NCBI GenBank assembly: GCA_033085395.1
Contig: JANQBS010000240.1
Span: 1-59,606 of the forward strand
Reading direction: 5' to 3'
Length of the DNA stretch: 59,606 nucleotides
Source of the DNA: Xanthoparmelia taractica
Taxonomy: Eukaryota > Ascomycota > Lecanoromycetes > Lecanorales > Parmeliaceae
Made by a program: the position numbers and the translations under genes. Each line of letters opens with the position of its first letter. Position 1 is the stretch's first letter. The notes beneath the pieces were generated by a model. The model saw only the letters and a list, made by a program, of their open reading frames with translations, had not been told where the DNA came from and did no database searches. Below are positions 11,188 through 23,203 of this stretch, piece by piece.

Positions 11188-11426
11188 CTATGTTGTATTT
11201 TTCTAATTTAATTAAATTAGAGTGATTGTTTCTTACTGTCGTATAATATTATTCGATCATTTACGTACCTTACCGTCTTCTTCTCAATCAGCTCCGATCC
11301 ACCAAAGCCACCATGCATCTCGCTAAGGTAGGAAAAGAGGCTTGGTCGATTCTCCTTGGCAGTGGCGTCATGCATACGTCCATAACTAAGGTAGGCTGCA
11401 CTCGTCGCCGCAGCTGCGCCAGTCAT
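11188..11426 (-). CDS. Possible small two-exon protein (55 aa), unknown
   Basis: An ATG in good context (GAACAATGACT, 11424-11426) opens a 51-codon exon beginning MTGAAAATSAAYLSYGRMHD. The exon ends at 11274 with a GTAAGG donor. A 71-bp intron (11203-11273) with a CTCTAAT branch-like site ends in TTAG, and a four-codon exon plus TAG (11188-11202) closes the frame. The Ala-rich start, Gly/Phe segment (HGGFGGSE) and basic tail would fit a small mitochondrial or membrane-associated protein, but I recognise no family. A short internal echo is visible (YLSYGRMH and YLSEMH, from similar DNA). Support is the ordered composition and the neat splice sites only. Confidence 0.35.
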
Positions 11427-11760
11427 TGTTCCTCTACTCTACACAATTTCAATCCTATACGCTCACGCCGAGAAACGTATAAAAGTCGAGAATCTCGGAT
11501 AAAGCCGTCGTGAAATCAGTATCCACTTAAATTCCTTTGGCACATGTTAATATTACCACTGTAAAAGTACTTTTTATATACTCATAATCCTGACTGCGTT
11601 GGCCTAGCCCCAGTCCCGGACTATGCATACTTTGGAGTGTCCCCGGAAACTGATACATGGAAATCAGGGATAGGCTGTCTCGTGCATCTACGCATCGCAA
11701 GGGGTATCATCATTCAAAGTTCCAATAACTTTTGTCGCGCAGTTCATCCTTCACTCTCCT
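11427..11760. other. Short intergenic stretch
   Basis: It holds the presumed promoter of the small gene and the 3' untranslated region of the large gene that ends at 11761. I see no reading frame of interest. Confidence 0.5.
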
Positions 11761-14700
11761 TCACTCCTTCGATGCGTTCCTAATCTTTGCCTCCTCCAAA
11801 GCCTTTTGTATCCTTGCTTTGTGCTTTGGGTCAATAGCTTGTGCTTGTGCTGGTACACCATCAGCACACCCATTCTCAACACCCAGGAAGAGCATCAACT
11901 TGACGATCTCGTCATTGGTCCTTCTCGTGTCTTCCCTGATAAGCGCCAGGCGGTGCTCCAGGTCTCTCATTAGTTTTTGATCCTCTTTTGCCCTCTCTTC
12001 CTTGAGCTTTGCCAGAGTTGCCATGTCAGCCTTTGCAACCTTAGCCTTCGCGACAGAGACTTCGTAATCTGCCGAATTCAGGAGCATATCCGCCACGTGG
12101 AATGTCTGCACAATCTGCTCTGACGATGAAGCAAGGAGCGCAGTGATCGCCTTGGCCTTTCCCACCTCTTCAAGCCCGGCCGTTGGCTCGTTTGTGCCAG
12201 GCACGGAAGCGAACGCTCTTCCAGATGCGATCCTACGCACCGCCTTCATGATTGCCTCCATATAGTCCTGATTTGCGCCCACGCCCCGAAGCGTGTTCTG
12301 GTCGAGAACGTCCATGAGATGATTGGCTCTGGCATCACGTTGTAAGCAGTACTCAATGATTGCCTTCTTTTCCGCATCTTCAAACTGCTTCTCCAGCTGC
12401 TTGACCTTGGCTATATTACTCAGAGTGTACCATGGAGATATTTCAGTCTTCTTGAGCCGCCGGTCTCGCTCTAGAACCGCCTCAAAAGCCTTTTGGTGGC
12501 GAATCTCAAGTTTCTGGTGCAACGCGAGGAAGGAGCTCATTGTCGGTCCAAGCGCGAGTCCCTCTTTCGAGCCCTCAAACATATCTTTCCCAGCTAGCGT
12601 ATGATCCATCATTTTCGAGTATTGATCGTAGTGAGGAATCAGCTGGTCGAGCTCATAATTCAAACGTGTCCAAACCAAGTCGAAGACATCGGATACGAAA
12701 GTTTGATATTCAAAGCGGTCTTCATCAGCCTTCTTGGCCGCTTCTGAACGTTTGAACTCTATTTCCAGTTCAGCAATGTCCCCATACCCGATCTCATGGT
12801 CGTCGAATAGCGAGTCAATCTTCTGTTCAGATTCTGCTTGCCGTGCATGCCGTTGTCTATCGTTTTCTTCGCGCTGTCTCTTGGCCTTTGCATCCCAGGC
12901 AACAACACTTTGGTGAATGAAACCGAAGTCGTCCGGCACCGCCTCCATGACATTTCTCAGGTCTAGGATTCGAGCTGATACGTGGACTACAGCGTCAGAT
13001 TCTGGCAAAGCCAACAGTAGAGGATCAAAATCTGCCTTCACGAAACGTCTCAGATCAGTCGGCCCTTCACCTTTAGGAGTTGTCTCCTTATTTGTGTCGC
13101 TTGATCCATCTACCGTGGCCTGCGATAAGGAAGTATATTGACTAGTCGGTGCCGTGATGATACTTGCCGCTCCCTCCAACCTGACATCTCGCTCCTTTCC
13201 AAAAGTCGACGCGCTCTCTAAAGACCCTTGGGTAAGCGTCGCATATGGCCTACAAACAGACTTGCGGTTTGCCAAGTAATTTTTCACCTCTGAGCGGCCA
13301 TCGTTGAACTTTAAAGATATATACGCAGGTTTTCTAGCAGCTCCGGAATCTTCAAGTCCACCTGAGATCGGTCCGTTGGAGTCTGGTGAGTCCGCAGGTC
13401 TTGAGCTTCCTGGCGTTTCCGAAGAAGTAGAGCTGTCCTTCTCAAAAGATGATCTTGCGTCCTGAGATGACCCTACACCGGTGCCAACATCCGTCTTCGG
13501 CAACCGAGTTACTACAGGTCTGCCACCAGGGCTGTATTGAACGTCATCCGATGGTGGCTCGACCATGACGTAGGATTCATCTCCGGACGACCCGCTTGGC
13601 ATTTGACCGTCTTTGTTGAGTCTAGAGACATCTTCTGAGGACTGAACTTTTAGGTCAACAACACCTCGTCCCTTGCTTGTTGAGCCATGCTGTATAACTG
13701 ATGGGGTCGGAATATTGCTGAGTAGACCTATCACACTTTCTCGGTTTGCTGGTAAAGCAGGAAGCGCTTTCAGAGAGTGTTCAAGACCTATCGAGTTGGC
13801 ACGCTCTATAGCTTGCTTCACGAATCCTCCCTTCTCAGACCTTTTTCTGGTTTCAAGTTTTTGACGTACCATTTTCTGCGGGATAATCAACTCGTCATCA
13901 GTGCCGTATAAGACGACTCGCAAGCGAGACTCGCGACTGGTAAAGACATTGAATATATTAAGCTTGTCTTGATTGGTTTCTGCATGTGATTCTTCCCGTA
14001 GCATTGCCGCAAATCGATTCAAAGATGCTTTACCCCACGGGTCGAGGTCTGAGTATGGATCTTGAATTGTGACCATCTCCATTGAAGTTGTGTAATGGGG
14101 AAGGGAGGTATCAGAGGTGAGCGGAGGAGTGTTTGCTTGGGCAGTTGCGTCGATGGCGTTGTTCCTTAACGGTGAACTTTCACCAGTTGAATGGGTGCTT
14201 GGTGTCTTTACATCCTCCTGTGAATGGTTCTCTCTAGGCTTGATATTGTCTTTGGCGCTCAGGTTCTCTTCGAAAGTGTTGCAGGGTATGAATGGAGAAG
14301 GTGCTTCTTGCGCTCTTTCTGGGAAAGCTATCAAATCTCTTGACGGTGATTTTTCTCGTAACAAGCTCTCGATCGCTTTTGAAGAGTCCATAATTATAGA
14401 CTCGTGCGACGTATTACCTTCTGGTATTTGTGATAGTTCTGATTTGGCCTCCTCTGAATTTTTCTTGCAATTCTCTTGGTTCTCCGACTGTAAATTCTCC
14501 TGTACCGTGTTACCCACAATCTGCTGATCTGATGCTAGATCAACCTTTTGAGACGAGTGATGACAATTTTCGTTTGAGACTATCTGCATCTTCTCCCCTG
14601 GAGCCTGAGGCAAGCCATGAGTCCTTGTGTCTGTGTATCTGTCTCGTGGAGGATCAATGTCTAAAGATATCTTGTTGATGGGCGACTCGGTATGGATCGA

Positions 14701-17251
14701 CAATAAAGGACCGGACGGAATAACCACGTCGACAGACGGTAGGAGAATTCGCATGATATTTTCGCTTTCTAAAGTATAGTTCTCTCCTTTTCTGGGCCTG
14801 ACCTCTGCATTCGCCAACGTGTCATTTGTCGCCGGTCCCTGCCGATTTGACAGAGGCTGCATTTGCCGTTCATAATTTGTTGCGGTCGTAACGGCACTTT
14901 GTGGAGTTGTTGACATGTTGGCATCGCGCTGTAGCTCTCGCTCATGCTCATTAAGGCTCAGAGAATCCGCGGAGTCCGGCAACTTCGGTAACGTGGGCGC
15001 ACCTTTTAAGATTACGTCGACACCTAACATCTTTTCACGAGGAGTGGATGCTAATGACGCTTCAGCAATACTCGCAGCCTCCTCGTCACGATCAGGGCGA
15101 ACTGTAGCGACAGGGGCCTCTTCATGGACTTTTCCGACGTACGGGGCTTCTGACCATGCTTGGATGACGTCGTCCAGATCCGGCCGTTGCTGGCTGTGAG
15201 TATCCGGTGACGATAGTCCCTGACCTGAAGTAGCATGAGGAGTAACCGGGCCATGCGCTGGTGGCTTTGCGTCGGTTTCAATTTCACCCTCACCTTGAAC
15301 GATCAGGTCCTGCACTAGACACTCGTGGGAAGATTTCTCCCCAAGCGATGTGCTTAGAGATGTTCCATGCAAAGGTGGGTTCCCGAATCGGATCGACTCC
15401 GAGTTAGGTAGGTCCGATTCGTTATTGCGCGGTTGTATGGAGTCGAGAGGTGAGTCGACCGGTAGCTCAGTGGATCCCTCGACCACGCTCTTGAGATCCC
15501 GCGGTCTGTGTCGACTGTAAAGCTCTTCATCGTCGATTTCTTCTGCCTCGTAATCCCCAAAATACTCCCAATCTGAAGGTCCTCCGAAACCCAAAGCCGA
15601 AGCGCCATATGTCGCGGATGTTGTCGGCGAAAGACTGGTTGACCGTATAGGTAGATCTTGTCGCTCATGCTGACATCCCACCGAAGTTGTGGCTGAGCCT
15701 CTTTGGACAACACTATCACCTCCTGGCGTAGCAGTTGGAGAGCCACCCTGACCCTGCTCTTCCTCGGCTTCTGACGACGAGCGACCCGAGTGCCAATAGA
15801 ATGAGTCATCACCCTGTTGCTCGATTCTCTCTCGATTTTCGTTTTCTCGGTACGACGTGTTGGATGTTTGATGTGAACCTGGGGTTGAGACACCTACAGT
15901 GTTGATAGAGAGGTCAGTAGTGGAGAGTGACTGTGCATCTGGTGGGGACAAGGCAGCGTGTTGCTGCTCTGGAGATGGAATATAGGCGGCTTGAGATTCC
16001 CACGGAATTGAGGTCGCTGCAGCGCTAGGGTCCACAAGCGAGATTGTTGATCTGTTGGGTGACTCAGAGCGGCTGAAATCAACGCTTTGGGCTGCAGCTA
16101 TTGATTGAGGTAGGGTCTGTTGTTGAAAGAGCGATAGTTTGGGCTGCGGTTCTGGCGGCGGTAGGGCAGATTTAACGTCGAAACTGGTGAACTGCGGAAC
16201 TGGGATCGTCGGCCGCTGCTCACGACTCTGCCATTGATATGGTCTATTTCCAGCGACGTGCGAACTCTGAGGGTCAAACCGAGGGCGCTGAGAGCTCGGC
16301 GCTTCTCTCTGCTGCCTGTCATCGTAGCTGTGCTGTGGATCATGCCAAGGGCGCTGGGGTAGGGATTTCAGGGCCTGCGGAATATCCACGTGTCCCAGGG
16401 GTATCTTCTGTGGAGGAGGTGGTGGAAGCCGTTCAGGCTCAGGCGGGGACAATATCGTAGTTTGCACATGCTGTGGTAGGGGATGGCCGAGTCCTGGCAA
16501 CGGCGGTGCACAGGCAGGATCGTACGCTATAGGTTGTAGGAAGAGAGGCACATCGATTGTTGTGGCTGATAGGCGAGATGAAGGTGTCTTTGATTCGGGC
16601 GGAACAGGCTGGTCTGGTGTTTGATTAGGAGGCCTTGGCTGGAAGTATAGAGCCATTAGCCCCACGTTGATATGGGAGGTGGCATTTTTAAAAAAAAAGA
16701 GCTCACTGGCAAAGGTGGCTTCGATGCTGGCTCTGAACCTTGGGCAGCTTTCTGGTTGTATTTCACGCCCCAGGTTGACGTATTAGGAGGACCACTATCC
16801 CAGGTAGGATTGACATGCGAGTGGCTGGTGATAGGCATAGACGAATAGCTATCAGATGTCTGGGATACGTTGGTGAGTTGACTTGCAGGTGGAGCTGAGG
16901 GCGGAGGACCAGGAGAGTGCCATCCTTGCGAGGTTTCTGCCGAATAAGGGGAATGGTTCATCCACTGTGACGAAGAAGAAGAAGAAGAAGAAGATGAAGA
17001 AGCTGGCGGTACAGGGGATAACCGAGGTGGTAAGGTAGGCGGCACGTCGGGTCCTGCAAGTCGAGAGTATTAGCAATAGGTCTTGGCGGCAAGATGCAGT
17101 TCAATTGCGCACCATTATGGCTGGGAGAGGATTGGGTAGAATTCCAACCCTGGGTAGGTCCATAGTAGTACTTTGAAAGGGGTGGAAGCATGGACCCGGT
17201 CTTGGAAGAAGGCGAAGGAGACTGCTGCTGCCCTCGAGGATATTCTGGCAT
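11761..17251 (-). CDS. Large (1787 aa) disordered protein with C-terminal coiled-coil region, unknown
   Basis: Three exons join in phase: 17113-17251, 16707-17053 and 11761-16638. The introns are 59 bp (GTGCGC...TTGCAG, branch GCTAATAC) and 68 bp (GTGAGC...TTCCAG). I chose the ATG at 17249-17251 because no earlier in-frame ATG is available before a stop. The first 1000 residues are Pro/Ser/Gln-rich and disordered, with a poly-Ser run from a GAA-type repeat near 16974-17000 and an acidic/aromatic patch (WEYFGDYEAEEIDDEE). A conserved-looking block lies at about 1021-1080 (DPWGKASLNRFAAML, then VFTSRESRLRVVLYG). Residues about 1378-1787 are charged and helical, with long coiled coils. There is no signal peptide or membrane helix. 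I do not recognise the family; the layout suggests a scaffold or cytoskeletal/trafficking protein, which is only inference. Confidence 0.85.
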
Positions 17252-17728
17252 GATGCGCTGCAGATGATGTACGCGGGCATCTAGACGGCGACTTAAGGCT
17301 TCTGCCACGTCCTTGGGTCATCGCTTATGCGGAAATCTCCATTCTGATCCTCTGGAAATACTGAAGCTGGTATTGCGTCGTATGCCTTGGCGGCACAAGT
17401 GCTGAGAGAGAACTCTCTCTTTATAGGGCACTGTGAGAATTAGCCCTATTAACTTCAGAAAGAACCTGCCATTCCGCACTCCCCAAAGTGCTGGCATCTA
17501 ATCCGAGCGCTCGCAAGCTGCTTTGGCACTCCGTGCGGATTCAGGATTCCTGCTATTTGCTCCATCCGTTTACCGTTATACTGCACATATACCCCGGTAA
17601 GGGACCTCATTCCATTTCAACATCCACAACAGCAGCACTTAAGACTTCACCTCAGGGACGACGGAATATCATTCCCCGAATGTCACTAGATACTTGGACC
17701 CACAATCCAAAACCTCGCAAAAGCCAAG
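17252..17728. promoter_or_regulatory. Divergent promoter between the large coiled-coil gene and the RhoGAP gene
   Basis: The stretch holds a GA/CT palindrome at 17404-17419 (GAGAGAG-AA-CTCTCTC). On the plus strand an ATG about 49 nt before the RhoGAP start opens a roughly 59-codon frame that overlaps the main start in a different phase. It would act as an overlapping upstream ORF if the transcript begins before it. Confidence 0.45.
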
Positions 17729-20604
17729 ATGCCAGGCTTTGCAGATTCTTTTTGGTCCGGGGATTACGCCGGAGGGTTAGGGGTTTTATTTGGGAAGCTC
17801 CAACAGGGCGTTATAGAGAATCAGCAGGTTCTGACAATTGCCAAAATGCGAGCTGATGCAGAAGAAATGTACGGACGAAGACTGGGAGATATTGCGCCAA
17901 CTACAGACAAAATGACAGGCGGTTTTACCAGAGACGATGGAGCAAGCCTACGCAAAGCTTACGAGGGTGTGCGAGGGGAAATGGAAGAAGCTTCGAAAAG
18001 TCATAAGAAAATGGCATCTAACATCAGCGAATTGGTTGTGTTACCGTTTAGTCGATGGTGTGAAGCTCACGAGGGCCGCATTCAGAACTCTCAGGATGAC
18101 CTGCAGTCTCGGATGAAAGCACATGATAAGCAGGCTGAATATGTCAGGAAACTGAGGAGTGCGTACTTCAATAAGTGCCGCCAGCTTGAGGATCTAGAGG
18201 AAGAGAATAAGCTAGCATTTCAGAGCCCCGAAAAGAATGACATGGCGAGCCCCAAGAGCCTAGCGACGCCCACCATCAAATTGTCTGGAGCCCAGGAAAC
18301 GGAGGAACAGGAGCCTTTAGAGATCGGAGATGAGACCTACGACCTCGAACAAGTCAAAAGAATTTTGACGCACCTGCTGAACACAATCAAATTAGGCGAA
18401 GCCAAAGTTCCTATCCTCGGTGTCTATCAGAATGTTTCTACAGGATCTGACATCACCGAATACATACAGAAGCATATGGGTGCTACTAGTGTTAGTCATG
18501 CGGAAAGACTTGGTCAGGACCTTGTCACAAATGGGTTTTTGAGATTGATAGGTAATGTTGGTAGCACCTTTGCGAATAGCTCAAAGATGAACTATCAATG
18601 GCGGCCAAAGGTGTTCCAGATGACAGGAATCCCAGAGAGAAAAAAGCCTCTAGACCGAGTGTCGTCGATAGCTTCTACAACAGACGGCACCGAGTCACCC
18701 GTTGGTGGATCTGTGGGAGAGATCTTGTCAACTTGGAATCCTCTGAACAATGCGCATCCGAATGAAACACCCGCAGAGAGGCTTCGCCGAGAATCGGCCG
18801 AAGCTGATGAGCGATACAAAGCCAGTGTCCGTAGACTTGATGAATTGCGCTGTCAGCTGGAAGAAAAGATGGTCGATCACATGAAATTCATGGAACGATG
18901 CGAATTGGATAGACTAAAGGCCATCAAAGCAGTGATTTTGGACTTCTCTGGAGCTATCAGCAACGCTATACCCAGCCTCCAGAGCACCGTAGACAACATG
19001 ATGCTCTATCAAGAGACTATACAACCAATGGGGGACCTCAGGTATCTGCTCGAAAATTATCGTACGGGGGCTTTCGTACCGCGGGTACAAGTCTATGATA
19101 ATTATTACAATACGGTCGACGGTAAACTCAAATTAGTGGTCGTTCAAATGTTTGATGCTGACTCAGATTACAGAGCAGACATTTGGAGTAGACCTGGAGG
19201 CCCGGGCACGAGCTGACAGGAAGCGTGTGCCGATAATAGTCACCACAATCCTCACCTTTCTGGACAACCGTACGTGGACTCATAAGTATGGAGATCCTGC
19301 ATCTGACAGACTTTCCTAGATTACCCCGATCTTGAGGGAGATGAAGCCCGTCGTGGCATTTGGCTTGTTGATGTGCCCCTTGCCGCAACCCACCATCTAC
19401 GGCACACCATCAACACAGGCAAGGCCATCCCACGTGAGGTTTTAGAGAGATATGAGGTCCCAATCGTTGCAAGCGCATTGAAACTCTATCTCCTCGAGTT
19501 GCCCGGTAAGATTGTAGAAACAAAGCCAACTTAACGCCACATAAGTACAAATCTCAAAGGCTACCGCTAATTTGCACCATAGACTCTCTTGTTTCTTCCC
19601 AGGTCTACGAGATCATAAAAACCATTTACACAACTCCCGACTCCTCCAATTCCCCCCAAACTCGTATATCAGTCCTACAAAACACCCTCGGCCAATTACG
19701 CCTTGCAAATATTGCCACGCTCGACGCCCTGACCACACACTTCACCCGCCTTATCGAGCTCACTTCAGCAGACGAACCTTACATTTCATCGCTCGCTAGC
19801 AATCTAGCACCCTGCATTCTGCGACCTCGCGCCGAAAGTTCCCTGACGATGCACGAAAGACATTCTTACCGGCTCATACGTGATCTTTTTGCACACAAGG
19901 AAGAAATCTTCGGTGAACTCAAACGAGCATCTACTCTGTCGCATACACCCAGTGGTGGCGCTGCTTCTAATGCTTCTCGCACGAGAGCCATCAGTACCGA
20001 TGAAAGTAATCGTCGCGCTAACATGGAAGCCCGTAATCGAGCAATAGCGTCCAAGTCGAGGAACAGCAGTCCAGCACCGCATGCGAATGGGCGGAGTCAT
20101 TGGAGAGACCGGTCCAATGACCCGCCAGCGACCAGATTTCCAATTCAGACAAGCTCACCTACGGTTGTCGACCCACCTCGAAGGGGTGTACGGGCTAGCT
20201 TAGAAGTCCCGTCCGATGATGGCTCTTCGCCGGTGCTCGAGAGGCAATCTAAGCAGAACAACGTCAGCAACATGATCAATAACATCAACAACACCTCGAA
20301 GCCCGTTCTTAAGGACCCACCTCACATACCAGACCCCAGTCATGAGACCATCAGCTCTAGCTATATCCCATCATTGGAAGACACTAACGGCGGAACAACA
20401 TTTGGTGAAACTCGCGAGTCTTTGGGCCGGAGCAGTCGCTTTCCACCAAGGAAACAAGGGACGGCGGGTAACTTGAATCGGTCTGGCGGCGGGAACAGAA
20501 ACAGTTTGGAAACAGGGAACAGAACTAGCCTAGAGTCCGAAGGTGGTGCTGGAAGTGTGGAGAGGCATGGGGTTCAATTGAGCGATAAGCCCATGGACGA
20601 TTGA
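17729..20604 (+). CDS. RGD2: F-BAR/DEP/RhoGAP protein, Rgd2-type
   Basis: Four exons, 17729-19121, 19174-19269, 19320-19505 and 19583-20604, give 898 aa. Introns are 52, 50 and 77 bp, all GT-AG, and all phases agree. An F-BAR domain starts at residue 1 (SFWSGDYAGGLGVLFGKL). A DEP domain sits inside it (about 205-300), F-BAR helices resume to about 460, and a RhoGAP domain spans about 485-672. The Ser/Asn-rich tail is disordered. This order is that of yeast Rgd2, a GAP for Rho-type GTPases acting at curved plasma membrane during polar growth. In the RhoGAP part the usual arginine-finger segment GIFRxSG reads GIWLVDV, and the YLRELPEPL segment reads YLLELPDSL. GTPase activation may therefore be weak or lost, while the lysine before it (LKLY) is kept. 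The domain call is firm; activity is uncertain. Confidence 0.93.
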
Positions 20605-20862
20605 ATGGACTAAGTGCATTGGATGGCCTTCGAGCCTCTTGGCTCGCGAGAGCGCGGTCTAAGTCGGTTTCACTTCATTGTAACAATACGCCAAAGCAGT
20701 CCACCTATAAGTCAAAGCACCGCCTTGTGAATAAGAAAGGTCTTAACAATGCTAGAGCTAGACTCGAGTGAACGAATGCATGATTTCTATACATTGTAAT
20801 GCGGACTCGAATGCGAAACATCACATTGCTAATCCCATGTCCGGCCTACCGCAACGGCTCAG

Positions 20863-22837
20863 TCATTCTGGACCCAAAAAACCCCTCAGAATGCCTCCAC
20901 TCACTCCTTCTAGACAACCCTTCACCTCCTCTTCGTCGACAAAACTTACAAATCTCTTCTCCTTCCCAGCATGTTTGCCTTTGCGGGTGGGCGTTCCCTC
21001 TTTTCCGCTTAGGCCCCTTCCACGATTCTCCTCTCCCAAGAGCCCTAATGTCTCCAAACCCCCCAAAATGTCCACAAATTCGGTACTTGAGAGCGGGTGC
21101 AGCGCGTCCTCTCGCTTACACAGTGTGCAGTAGGTTTCGTAGAGCTTTCTTATACTTTGCACGGGAGAAGATTCTGACGGCGTCGCGAATATCGAGGTTG
21201 CTACTTTTCTGGAAGCCTTTTGGCGGTGGACAAGGGCGCAGAGAGCAGCTTTCTGCTGCAAGTTAAGCTTCTGAAGACGCTGGGAGATGCCACCACTTAG
21301 TGCTGCTGCAGAGACACGTGATACATGGGCAATGGTGGCACGAGGGGCTGTCAAAGACGTGAGCGTTGCTAAGGAGGCGGCGAGCGTGAGTGAGGTGCGT
21401 TTGGGCGATGAGAGATTGGAATTTTCGTTCAGAGGCGCTTTCGAGGGAGAAACCTGAAGACCTTTGGCGGCTAGGTCGCTTTGATGTTTTTGCTTTGTTT
21501 CGGTCTCGACCAGATCGATGGCGCGGCGAATAATGTCGAAGGCTTTGCGGAGGTCACCGCTTTGAGATGCCGCCTTTCTGGAACAAAGCTGAATTGCCGC
21601 CGGGTGGAGAAAGGGGAGGTAGTCGACAGGCATCGTGGGATCCGGCAACGAAAGCGACTTGAGCTTCGTAGTGATGATGGAGGTAATTTGAGAAGTAGTG
21701 TACGGAAGGAATGGTAGGAGTTGCGGTTTGAGATTCCTTGCCTTTAGACGTGGTAGGAAGCGGTCTGTCAAATCAAGCGCGTTCGCAATTCCGATAAGAA
21801 TGAGTCGTGACGAGCCATGTAGTGACCATTGAAACAGGGTATAAAGAATCTCCAAATCCAAAGCCATGAGGTGGTCAATCTCATCCAAGGTCACGATATA
21901 GACATGACCTGAGGGTTCTCCTTTTGATAGAAGCATTTCGCGCAGATGCGCCATCTCGTGGCAGTCTAATTCATCGTCGTCATCATTGAATTCTCTGGTC
22001 AACTTGTAATAAACGTCCTGCGAACATTTCGCACTCATGCAGTTGATATACGCTGCCTTGACTCCTTCTTTTCCACGAACGTCTCGACAGACTTCGCTAA
22101 CAAGCGCGCTTTTCCCGGTACCTGGTGGCCCGCTGACATAGATGCATCGACCTGATTTGGATCTGATGCCCTCCTCGAGGAATGTTTGCAGCTCGCTCCT
22201 CTCTTCTTCACGACCTACTAGACGACCAGGGGTTGCGCTCCTTGTGAACAGCTGGCGCGCACAATTGTACACTGTCGGTGTATTGCTTGGAGTGGACGGC
22301 GTCCGAGGCGTATGCGGAGTTAATGGTTTGCCAACAGATTTCACTCGGCGGAGAGGCGTACTGGGTACGCGCTTTGACGGAGCATCTCGGTGCCGCGGAG
22401 TTTCGGGTGTTGGAAGCTGTACAACGGTCTCGTATTCTGCTGGCCACGTTAACTACCAAGCCGTCCCAGACTGGCGCTGGAAATACACGGACCATTGTAG
22501 GATTTTCTTTGATCATTAGCCTTTCTTGGAGAGAGCGCGACTCTTTGACCGATGGCGGAGCGCTTGACTGGGAAAGAGCTGGCTGAATGGTGCTTGATAC
22601 TATCCAGCTCATCCAGGCCAATTCCACCGCGTTCTGCGTTGTCTCGGACATGGTGCGTAGAGGCTGGGTCGGCATTCTCATCGTTGGTGACGAGAATATT
22701 ACCTCTACGCTTGACGCGAGACGAGATGGGAGATATTTCTTAGGAAAGTTAGAAAGACTGGCAATGAGAACGTTATGCTACAGCATACCTGAAGCAGACT
22801 GGATAGGTCTTGCACGCTTTCCTAGTACCGAAGCCAT
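20863..22837 (-). CDS. CDC6: Cdc6/Cdc18 replication licensing ATPase
   Basis: Three exons, 22789-22837, 22487-22738 and 20863-22439, give 625 aa starting MASVLGKRARP. Cdc6 is an AAA+ ATPase that joins ORC at origins and loads the Mcm2-7 helicase in G1. Walker A (GPPGTGKS) is near 203-210, Walker B (LDEID) near 281-285, followed by a sensor-1 asparagine (GIANALDLTDR) and a C-terminal winged-helix region ending at 625. The N-terminal 200 residues are disordered and rich in CDK-type sites (SPRK, TPLRR, TPRT and other S/T-P). This is the known control region that CDK phosphorylates to trigger Cdc6 degradation or export. Intron 1 is 50 bp (GTATGC...CTAAG). Intron 2 (22440-22486, 47 bp, GTATTT...GCCAG) has a weak donor. 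I chose it because it is needed to keep the frame; GTCCGT six bases upstream also fits the phase. Confidence 0.92.
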
Positions 22838-23203
22838 TGATGCTGGTTCGAGGGGGTTGCTCTTGCTGCTTTGTGTCACTCGAGCTTGCCCTTTGAAAAG
22901 AGACAATTATTTTGCAACGCGTCGGACCCGTAGAGGGTCCAAGCCTAATGGAGCTAATCCGATTCTGGCCTTATTTTGAAGTGCTCACGGAAAAACTTGA
23001 CTCGTTGAGCTTGTAAATTAAAGTAAGGCGAGGTAATCACGTAATTTACAGTGTTTTGCACACTTCGAACTTCCGGACCACCGTATAACGCTAGTCCATA
23101 TAACATCTAGTTGGCTTTGTTTGTTGACTTGATCGCGACAATCTCACACCAAAATCTCGCACGGTTTTATTCACCCACATGCCCAATTTGGGTTGATCGC
23201 AGG
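22838..23203. promoter_or_regulatory. Divergent CDC6/condensin promoter
   Basis: A 366-bp stretch between the two ATGs, which point away from each other. It contains one perfect ACGCGT at 22917-22922 and otherwise mixed composition without a reading frame. Shared control of a replication-licensing gene and a condensin gene is plausible from this geometry. Confidence 0.6.
22917..22922. promoter_or_regulatory. MluI cell-cycle box (ACGCGT)
   Basis: This perfect palindrome lies 80 bp upstream of the CDC6 ATG and about 280 bp upstream of the condensin ATG. ACGCGT is the known binding core of the MBF factor that drives G1/S transcription, including cdc18/CDC6 genes in yeasts. The position makes it credible. 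The same hexamer occurs by chance elsewhere in the window. Confidence 0.5.

Noticed and set aside
22440..22490. Frameshift or pseudogene in CDC6
   Set aside because: A 47-bp intron with acceptable signals restores the frame, and total exon length is divisible by three.
22208..22681. 157-codon frame over the CDC6 N-terminal region
   Set aside because: It is out of phase with the ATPase exon and lacks CDK-site and Cdc6 features; the three-exon CDC6 model explains the DNA better.
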